A stretch of 64,000 bases of DNA from Centroberyx gerrardi (Eukaryota > Chordata > Actinopteri > Beryciformes > Berycidae). The DNA is taken from contig NC_136012.1 in assembly GCF_048128805.1 (NCBI RefSeq), positions 13,946,225-14,010,224 of the forward strand. The letters run 5' to 3'. The stretch's first letter is position 1. Each line of letters begins with the position of its first letter. Shown here piece by piece: positions 35,901 to 64,000 of the stretch. A program made the position numbers and the translations under genes. The notes under the pieces were generated by a model. That model ran no database searches. It saw nothing but the letters and a program-made list of their open reading frames with translations, and was not told the origin of the DNA.

Positions 35901-38900
35901 GCCGCTTTGAGGGAGAGTTCACCATCAACAAAGTAAGGCCTCCCCTCACCGATCCCCCTTCGGAGAGAGGCAGAAGTCTGTTTTGTGCCCAGTAATTACA
36001 TTATGAGGGACCGGATAAGAAGCATTGGAATTTAAGTGGAACATAACCTTTAAGACTATGCGTTTGTTTATCTGTCTCGGAGTTTAATACAGGAGCTGGA
36101 CGCCGCCTCAGAGGAATGAGGCCGGCCTGCGTATTCCTCCAGTCTAAATTGAGTTATGTTAAATGGAAGAGCGTGCTCGAGGATAGGCATCAGTTACGTC
36201 GGAGTGTATAGTCTGGGCCCTGCAAGCCCTTTTTGTCCTGACACCCGTGTTTTGCGTCACTCTTTCCAGTACGCTTAAAATGATTAACCCAGCGGTTGCG
36301 CATTTGACGCTCTTACTTGGTTAAATGTACAAGCTGAAAGAGCGGGAGAGCTAAGCACCTGTGGAATAATTGGGAAATTTTGTGGAACATGTTAAGTGGT
36401 TTGATGTTTATCCTCCCACAAAGAACATTGTAATTTCCAACTGATTGTGTATTCAAACTCGGTCATTTAACTAACTAAATGTACTGCAAGGACTATTGGC
36501 ACTCACTAACCTAGCTCTGTGTGTGTGTCTGTGTGTGTGTGCGTGTGTGTGTGTGTGTCTTCAGGTACCAGGAAACTTCCACGTGTCGACACACAGCGCC
36601 ACAGCGCAGCCCCAGAGCCCCGACATGACCCACACCATCCACAAGCTGGCCTTCGGAGAAAAGCTCCAGGTCAGGACTCTATTATTCAGGACCTGCCTAT
36701 CTCGCATTCTATCGACCCCTATCTCACACACACATACGCACATACTGTGTGTATATACACCCACACATACACATGCACAATGGAGGTAGATAAGATCCAG
36801 CTAGGTCAAAATACCTCTCTCTCTCTCTTTTCTGTCTATTCTCACGCAGGTACAGAAAGTCCAGGGCGCCTTCAATGCGTTAGGAGGGGCGAACAGGCTG
36901 GCATCAAATCGTACGTACGCTCTCTGTATCTCCGCTCATCACCATGACGTCGCTGCGTTGAACTATGTGCTATTTAAGCGTGCTTACTTCTTGACATGGG
37001 ATGGTGTGTTGATGAGACACCTAGTGGACAGTCCAATCCAATCCAATGCAGTTTGAATGGAGACAGCTGACACTGCATCTCAAATGGAAGGCTTTCAGCT
37101 AGTTGTGTCACTACTGAAACTACATCCATTTTAGGACATTGAAGAAACATTTTTTTTATTGAAATGATTCCCCCCCCCCCCCCCCCCTTGCAGCTCTGGC
37201 CTCGCATGACTACATCCTGAAGATTGTTCCGACGGTTTATGAAGACCTATCGGGCAAACAGAGGTTCTCGTACCAGTACACGGTAGCCAACAAGGTACCG
37301 TATCCCTTCTCCTCTTTTTCGAGTGTGATCGTGTTGTTTGTGTGACCGTCCGTCCCAACATATGGCCAGGAACATGTGTTGCCATGTCTCCCTCTCCACT
37401 TGCCCACTCACCCGGAAGTGAATGCTCAACCCCCAGTGACTGGAAAGGCTCCTAGATGTCAACAAACCATAAACACACTAGTTCCTAGAATCCCCTTGAC
37501 TTACAGCTGGGTTCAGAGTGTGGAGTAACAACAGTGGCAGTCGGCTGTGAACTGGGGGGGGATGAGGGCCGGAGCAAAAAAATGTTCCAAAATCTCATCA
37601 ACAAAGCATGAAAAATGTTTGAGTACAACAACCTTCATGTTTAACACATTCATGTTAAATTTATAGTGTATATGAACAAATCTGATGTTAGCCAATAACA
37701 AACATGACATCACATCACAGTATACCCTCCTCCCTCTATCTTTACTAAGGTTTAGTCAGTTTTGTTGTTTATTCATGTTTAGTGAATCATTCATGAGTTC
37801 AAATTATGAGCACATGACCTCTGACATCACAACAACATTGGTCTTGGATAAACACCACTACTACTGCTGAAGATAATCATTATTTAACACTTAAAGTTAT
37901 ACAGTTACACAGTCCTAGGCAAAATATTTTGATCATAAGACATAAGATTTTGATCTTTAGTCAGTGACGACCCTACGCATGAAAACATATGTGCCTGAAT
38001 TCCTAACATGTTTGTCTTTGTCCGTGTCTCCCGTAGGAGTATGTGGCGTACAGCCACACAGGCAGGATCATCCCGGCCATCTGGTTCCGATACGACCTCA
38101 GTCCAATCACAGTCAAGTACACAGAGAGGAGGCAGCCGTTCTACCGCTTCATCACTACAGTGAGTTAACTGTCCTCCACAGGAAAAGATCTCTCATCGAT
38201 TTATTTAAATTCAGCACCCTAAAAGGTCTTGAATACAGTGGAAAAACTGTGAAAAAACTGAATCTTAAAACTGCTCTACTGGACAATTCCCAAGCATTTT
38301 CATTTAATAATTGTTTGACATCACATTTTTTTAGTGAGAAATCAACCTGGACACACAGTATGACCTATATTAGGACTACTAGTTTTTCACTTTTCACATT
38401 TACTGGTTTGGGTCTTGGGGTTTTTCTCAATGGTCTCATAAAACTTCCTCAAAGTCTTAAATTTAACTTCCTGAAACCTGCAACCCCCTTGTTTCCCGTT
38501 TTGTCTTCGTCTCCCCTTTCTCCTCACCTGACCCTATTGGGGAAGGAATTTCTGCAAAGCCTGTACTTCCTCATCAGGAAAATATACTGCTCACTGACAT
38601 TGTGGTCCAGATAAGACCGGCTGCCGAGCTGATGAGCTGCACCATGATTTGTCTTGTGTGTCGTTTTAGTTTAGCATGACTTAAGGCATGGAAAGGAGGT
38701 GACTGTGCTTATAGTGTGATCATGACTCACGGCTCAAGATCGTGAGTCAAGCTGTAACGCGCTGAAGTGTCAGCGGTAATATGTTGTGATTCCCGAATGT
38801 GATTAAAAGCAGTGGATTTGGAGCAGAGATATAACCATACAAGAAAATATTGACTCGGTTGCTCCTTATATGGTGAGACTGACAAGAGTGACCTGTTCCC

Positions 38901-39013
38901 TCTAGATCTGCGCCATCATCGGAGGGACGTTCACGGTAGCAGGCATCATCGACTCCTGTATATTCACCGCCTCAGAAGCCTGGAAGAAGATCCAGATAGG
39001 GAAAATGTCCTGA
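23230..39013 (+). CDS. ergic1: Endoplasmic reticulum-Golgi intermediate compartment protein 1 (ERGIC-32), ten exons, complete
   Basis: Membrane protein cycling between ER, ERGIC and cis-Golgi, a member of the Erv41/Erv46 family that partners ERGIC2/ERGIC3 in early secretory transport. Exons: 23230-23249, 30168-30229, 33194-33266, 33796-33890, 35808-35932, 36565-36669, 36850-36910, 37194-37294, 38037-38159 and 38906-39013 (stop included). All junctions are GT-AG and in frame, giving 290 aa, the same length as human. The N-terminus is MPFDVRRFDIYRKVPKDLTQ, with TM1 about residues 26-48. The large lumenal domain carries a glycosylation sequon at Asn74 (NIS), and TM2 spans about 255-276. The short cytosolic tail ends KKIQIGKMS. 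The lumenal domain has the family HSATAQP, GAFNALGGA and YQYTVANKEYVAYSH blocks. The gene is divergent from dusp1 and convergent with flt4. Confidence 0.97.
24018..24381. mobile_element. hAT-type MITE with perfect 8-bp target duplication (364 bp)
   Basis: The ends TAGGGCTGAAC...GTTCAGCCCTA form terminal inverted repeats that continue imperfectly through ATCG-rich sequence. The 8 bases CCAGGTGG at 24010-24017 recur exactly at 24382-24389. An 8-bp duplication with TAGGG-type ends is the hAT signature. No transposase frame is present, so the copy is non-autonomous. Confidence 0.88.
26509..26540. repeat. Perfect 32-bp palindrome
   Basis: The sequence equals its own reverse complement. The GCTGTATATATACAGC core is flanked by AT repeats. 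It is likely a cruciform-prone AT microsatellite. Confidence 0.85.
26653..26991. mobile_element. MITE family A, copy 1 (diverged)
   Basis: Aligns by eye with 39338-39744: shared CAATATTTTGTGC, ATTCAGTG, TATTCTTGTCAG, GACCATCATG and AAACTCTCC blocks in the same order, and the same right end GTCGGTCTAACCCTA. The left end is eroded, so the start is approximate. Confidence 0.7.
27960..28549. mobile_element. Foldback MITE, long inverted arms (~590 bp)
   Basis: The left arm starts TTAAAGGGTAACTTAGGTAT and the right arm ends with its near-perfect reverse complement. The match continues for more than 200 bases (CCTGGACCCTATTTCCCCAT, then AAGTGCTTGTTTTTGCCACT). Both ends carry TTAA, which could be a TTAA target duplication of piggyBac type or part of the repeat. 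The asymmetric centre contains TCTCGCGAGA at 28261-28270. Confidence 0.8.
28261..28270. promoter_or_regulatory. CGCG element (TCTCGCGAGA) inside the foldback MITE
   Basis: A perfect copy of the 10-base palindrome known from many housekeeping promoters and bound by BANP. Its activity here is not shown. Confidence 0.5.
28980..29420. promoter_or_regulatory. ergic1: GC- and CpG-rich block in ergic1 intron 1
   Basis: In contrast to the AT-rich surroundings, this stretch is GC-rich with many CpG steps, with repeated CGCTCG, GCGCGG and GCCGCCGAG words. It includes a TGCGTCAGCTGTG motif near 29118. It could be an internal promoter or enhancer. No exon was recognised in it. Confidence 0.4.
29675..29806. 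repeat. Long GT / GTGTGC repeat (132 bp)
   Basis: Uninterrupted alternating purine-pyrimidine sequence. (GT)n leads into about nine GTGTGC hexamers. Open frames across it are repeat artefacts. Confidence 0.95.
29908..29953. repeat. GT microsatellite
   Basis: An imperfect (GT)n run interrupted by TTTG, 100 bases after the longer GT/GTGTGC repeat. Confidence 0.9.
30168..30229 (+). CDS. ergic1: ergic1 exon 2
   Basis: 62 bases encoding FDIYRKVPKDLTQPTYTGAF. The acceptor follows a long T-rich tract ending TCCTCAG and the donor is A|GTGAGT. Confidence 0.95.
30230..33193 (+). other. ergic1: ergic1 intron 2
   Basis: 3 kb. Its first part is a copy of the dispersed repeat also seen near 18.5 kb. The rest holds no recognised feature. 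Confidence 0.85.
30268..30560 (+). repeat. Dispersed repeat, copy 2
   Basis: Matches the 18540-18770 copy in block order and strand (AATCAAAATTGAGTT near the start; AATATCTGAGAACTGCACTT and ACCCAGATA near the end). The class is unknown and limits are approximate. Confidence 0.5.
33194..33266 (+). CDS. ergic1: ergic1 exon 3
   Basis: 73 bases encoding the first transmembrane segment (ISILCCVFMLFLFLSELTGF). The donor is AT|GTAGGT. Confidence 0.95.
33796..33890 (+). CDS. ergic1: ergic1 exon 4
   Basis: 95 bases encoding VNELYVDDPDKDSGGKIDV and then the NISLPNLHC segment with the Asn74 sequon. Confidence 0.96.
33891..35807 (+). other. ergic1: ergic1 intron 4
   Basis: 1.9 kb with a G tract at about 35270-35285 and a GT microsatellite at about 35458-35481. 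No coding feature recognised. Confidence 0.85.
35808..35932 (+). CDS. ergic1: ergic1 exon 5
   Basis: 125 bases encoding VGLDIQDEMGRHEVGH through CRFEGEFTINK. The donor is AAA|GTAAGG. Confidence 0.96.
36519..36558. repeat. ergic1: TG microsatellite abutting the ergic1 exon 6 acceptor
   Basis: A (TG)n tract with single interruptions that ends only six bases before the acceptor AG. It takes the place of most of a normal polypyrimidine tract. Confidence 0.9.
36565..36669 (+). CDS. ergic1: ergic1 exon 6
   Basis: 105 bases (35 codons, phase 0 on both sides) encoding VPGNFHVSTHSATAQPQSP through FGEKLQ. The acceptor follows directly on a TG microsatellite with only TCTTCAG between. Confidence 0.96.
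36850..36910 (+). CDS. ergic1: ergic1 exon 7
   Basis: 61 bases encoding VQKVQGAFNALGGANRLASN. The donor is C|GTACGT. Confidence 0.94.
37194..37294 (+). CDS. ergic1: ergic1 exon 8
   Basis: 101 bases encoding PLASHDYILKIVPTVYED through YQYTVANK. The polypyrimidine tract is a run of 17-18 C followed by TTGCAG. Confidence 0.95.
38037..38159 (+). CDS. ergic1: ergic1 exon 9
   Basis: 123 bases encoding EYVAYSHTGRIIPAIWFRYD through RRQPFYRFITT, just before TM2. Confidence 0.96.
38906..39013 (+). CDS. ergic1: ergic1 exon 10 (coding part)
   Basis: 108 bases including TGA. Encodes the second transmembrane segment (ICAIIGGTFTVAGIIDS) and the short basic tail. Confidence 0.96.
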   Translation: MCAIIGGTFTVAGIIDSCIFTASEAWKKIQIGKMS

Positions 39014-40900
39014 GGACCGCTCTTCACGCCCCACATCTTATTTATGATTGTAAGATTGCCGGCCTGTTAGCTGTATCTAATGCTGCCTGAACCAACTTTT
39101 TCCCTTGTTGAGATTGTACCAAAACGACCAGTGAATTGGCCTCAGCACTAGATGCAGCTACCGGGCGCCGCGGCCGCATCTCGGTGTGTAAAGCTCCTCT
39201 CCGTCTGCCCCGCTGACGCGTCGGCAACGACTGGTCACATGTCCGTTCCCTCTGTCGTCAGTGTGGGGAGAGGAGAGGAGAGAAAAACCCCTTTTGTCTT
39301 TTGTTACTGATGAGATGAAGTCTAAGGTACTGTGTGTTAGGGTTCGACCGATATGGGTGTTTGAAGGCCGATAGCGATACTGACATTTTTTAGACTACAG
39401 TCGCCGATAGCCAATATTTTGTGCCGATATTCAATATATATTTTTTTTATGCCAAAACACTACACATATTCAGTGCTTTCCCCAAATGTATATTCTTGTC
39501 AGGGTGGAAAAGCCTCTAAAACGGCATTGAGACCATCATGTGACATGAAAACTCTCCCCTGCATCTATTCAACAGGAGGGGAAAGTCTGGGATACATTAG
39601 GACATAAATTAACAATTAAGCAAAAATTCATGGAGGAAACTTCTTCATTTCGGCATTGGATGACATGACTGACTGACATCTGACATTTAATAAAAGCCCA
39701 ATATCCGCCCAATATATTGGCAAACCTATATCGGTCTAACCCTAGTGTGTATGGTTCCACAATACTGCAAAAGGGAATGGTCAACTGAAGGAAGTGTTGG
39801 ACTGGTTTGTCATATAAACCTGTGCTCCTGCATAGACTGGACTGAACTCAAGTGAACTGTCAACTGTTTCATTGTTCCCTGTTACTCACACTGTTTGCAT
39901 ATTTTGTTCTCTGCGATATCAAAGTGGCTTCAGCCCATCAGTTTGATCTGGAGTATTCAAATTGTGTGCCTTTTAGGTTTGACGTCCCGTACAAGAGTAT
40001 CAACCGGCTTTCATTTCTGTTTTTCAGTCTGTTGAAGTGGCTGTCACTAAAACCAGTATTTCCACAGGTTCTTTTATGCATGTTACAACTACAGTATGTG
40101 TATAGACCGGTTCCTAAGGTCAACAACATTTTTTAAAACGGTGATCTTTGTTTACCTTCCACTCACCTTATACCAAATGTTTCATCCTAGCTGTTAAACA
40201 TCCTTGTTTCCAAAAAATTGTGATCGCTGTCGAAATCTTTTGACTTTGATATTTCAGTTTTTGACTGTCATCATTGCGTTTCTATAATTGCAAACATAGT
40301 GAATGTCTTGTTTTTATTAAGAGAGAAGTTGATTTACTTTGATTTATTCTACATTGTGTGTTAATTTGTTTACTCTTTATGTTATTTCATGAAGTTGTGA
40401 TGAAGTTTTGGTTTTGTATGGGGGGGAATTTGTCGGCTGAGACGTTTTTTTCTCTTGGGTCGTTACTTTCTTTTGCTGTTGTTACCATAGCCTCTCTGAT
40501 CAGGGACAGTGATAATCATAAGTCTTCAAAAACTGGTCTTTCTACTCTGAAGTTCATGCATTTCCTGATCTGTGTCTCAAATGACTTTGTAATGCTATCT
40601 GTTCCTCAAGTAAAGGTACTGTAGAAATCAGTGTGGTACTCCATGGCTTCAACATTGCTATTTGTCGTTCATTTTCCTTGTTTGAGCAAGTTGAATAGGG
40701 GAGTTTAACTCTCTAATTGATCCTTTTAATCCATTTTTACAGCTTATTATAAGGTACATTGAACTGATTTGTGGCCCTGCAAGCGAAAAAAACTCCCTTA
40801 CAGTTCGGTTTAGCAAGGATTTGATCTGTAATTTCAGTCAATCATATTTTTCCAACTTGAAGAGGTGCGAGTAATTGCTTGATTAAATAATGCAACTTCA
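39014..40900 (+). other. ergic1: ergic1 3' UTR (inferred)
   Basis: Sequence after the stop up to an ATTAAA at 40882-40887. An AATAAA also occurs near 39689, inside the MITE. T-rich, non-repetitive sequence from 39750 to 40900 looks like a long 3' UTR, but no signal is decisive. Confidence 0.4.
39338..39744. mobile_element. MITE family A, copy 2 (407 bp)
   Basis: The left end TAGGGTTCGACCGATATGGG and the right end, whose complement reads TAGGGTTAGACCGATATAGG, form terminal inverted repeats. Six bases (GTGTGT) flank each end, which is suggestive but weak in a GT-rich context. It lies just after the ergic1 stop, probably inside the 3' UTR. CCGATA-rich subterminal repeats fit a hAT-like MITE. 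Confidence 0.75.
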
Positions 40901-41749
40901 GATAGTTATGCTGTCTGGATTGCTCTACATGGAAGCAACTGCTGGTTTCAAAGACACCGACACCCTAGAGCTGAATGTTTCCTCATTACTGACACCAAGT
41001 TGTCAGCTACATCAAAATAGCTTCCCAGCCTTTTTCACCTGGAACAGACCGGTTAAATCCAGGATACCTGATTTATTTAAGTAAAGTACATGTTAAGTAC
41101 ATTCTGTCAGTGAATATTCATAGAAACTGAAAATGGAACTTCTGTCCTCGTCATTTCATAACTTTAACCCGGCGGCTGGAAGTGTGTGTATGAAGCGGAC
41201 TTTGCACCTAGACGCTGCTAGATTCCCTCAGCTACCAGCCAAAGTCAACACTGTACAGGCTGTCATTTGTGACACGAGTGTGTAAGAGGCTGTTAAGCTG
41301 TCATAGCCGTCAGCGTGCTTACGTCCAGTTCAGATAAGAGGTGCTTAGGGTGACTCACTCCTTTATTCGCCCTACATCCCATTTACCTACATCAGCTCAT
41401 TCCTCCTTCACAGTGTTGTGAATCTAAGTGTCTCCACCTCCGCTCAATGAGGACGAGTAGCATTATGGAGTGAGGTAGAGCTGCAAAAATCAGGTCATTT
41501 ATTGTTTCTTGGTTTAGATCATGACATGAACATGTTACTGTTCAACATGTGGTTACCATGAACATGTGGCTCTGCCTCACTGTGGACAAGCAATTTATCC
41601 CAAAGTGATTACTGGCCTTTTTGTTTGGTTCTTTAATGTGGAACAAATCTTTGTAATTCCCTAAACTTGTTTTTTTTTTTTACTGGAATAATAACAGATT
41701 AATTTCTATCTAACTTCACATTGACCATACAGAGAATCATGAGTGAAAA

Positions 41750-42222
41750 AGGATAAAGAAGTTATATTGCTTTATTTCCTCCCATACAGGGCATATTTTG
41801 TACAAATAAACAATGTAAGAATACTCTGTATATAAAAGATAAAAATATAAATGAGTGAATAGAAAATACTCAGGGTTTGTTTTTTGACGTAATGCTGCCA
41901 CCCAGTGGCTGGTTAGGAGAGCTTCAGGCACATAACAGCTCAGTCCATTTTAGTGCAGCAGCCCAGAGAGAAGGAGACGGTAATTGAGATGAGAGTATAG
42001 TGAAGACATCAGCTCTGGTCATGAGGATCTATAGGCTGCGGTGGCTTTTGTTTGAACCCAGTATCAACATACCTGATTAGACATTATCTTCATGAATAGA
42101 TGATTGGTTAAATGTCACTACTAGGGTGTTACAAAAGCCCGCGCGCTTCCCTCGACCTGAGTTGCCCACTGCGGCAGTGAATCTTTACCCTCTCCTGTCT
42201 CTTGGGCTGCATCTTTGGTAGA
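41750..42222 (-). other. flt4: flt4 3' UTR (inferred)
   Basis: Stretch from the stop to just past the first downstream AATAAA on the coding strand. Its end is not proven; a longer form reaching about 41480 is possible. Confidence 0.4.
41771..41776 (-). terminator. flt4: Candidate flt4 polyadenylation signal
   Basis: TTTATT on the plus strand (AATAAA on the coding strand), 447 bases past the flt4 stop. Another AATAAA occurs near 41497. The cleavage site is not visible. Confidence 0.45.

Positions 42223-64000
<21,778 letters not shown>

Noticed and set aside
38037..38614. 216-codon plus-strand frame over ergic1 exon 9
   Set aside because: Out of frame with the exon and mostly intron 9 sequence; the true frame gives EYVAYSHTGRIIPAIWF.

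Overview
This window is vertebrate nuclear DNA, almost certainly from a ray-finned (teleost) fish. The evidence is three intron-rich protein-coding genes with clear vertebrate orthologues, compact 0.1-7 kb introns, very many long CA/GT microsatellites, and several small DNA transposons (hAT-like, Tc1-like and foldback MITEs) of teleost type. There are no bacterial or viral genes, no CRISPR array and no operon. The coding models below were built by hand: exons were joined at GT/AG sites, the reading frame was checked across every junction, and products were identified by family knowledge. No database search was run.

Layout. Positions 1-14.5 kb hold no recognisable gene, only microsatellites, a 108-bp inverted-repeat element and a 558-bp element with terminal inverted repeats. 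The dual-specificity MAP-kinase phosphatase gene dusp1 lies on the minus strand (coding 15625-17843, four exons, 363 aa). It has a TATA box, a perfect CRE and a second CRE-like site upstream, and AU-rich motifs in its 3' region. A ~5 kb divergent intergenic region follows, with an inverted-repeat foldback. ergic1 (ER-Golgi intermediate compartment protein 1) lies on the plus strand (coding 23230-39013, ten exons, 290 aa). Its 6.9-kb first intron carries an intact 364-bp hAT-type MITE with a perfect 8-bp target duplication, a ~590-bp foldback, a GC-rich block and a 132-bp GT/GC repeat. flt4 (VEGF receptor 3) lies on the minus strand, convergent with ergic1. It runs from the stop at 42223 to the window edge and contributes 28 exons (3 to 30 by comparison with the human gene, exon 3 cut by the edge) encoding 1,324 residues: most of Ig domain 1 through the C-terminal tail.

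The three genes act in different places. Dusp1 dephosphorylates MAP kinases in the nucleus. Ergic1 is a two-pass membrane protein of the early secretory pathway. Flt4 is the VEGF-C/D receptor tyrosine kinase of venous and lymphatic endothelium. dusp1 and ergic1 are arranged head to head and both have a TGACGTCA element in the promoter. They are also neighbours in human as I recall, so the pair is an old linkage. flt4 directly beside ergic1 differs from the human arrangement.

No undescribed multigene system was found. The most interesting observations are: possible read-through of flt4 intron 12 into a Tc1-like MITE, which would give a truncated soluble receptor with a transposon-encoded tail; apparent loss of two C-terminal signalling tyrosines in Flt4; microsatellites placed directly at flt4 and ergic1 splice sites; and a transposon carrying a TCTCGCGAGA (CGCG) element in ergic1 intron 1.
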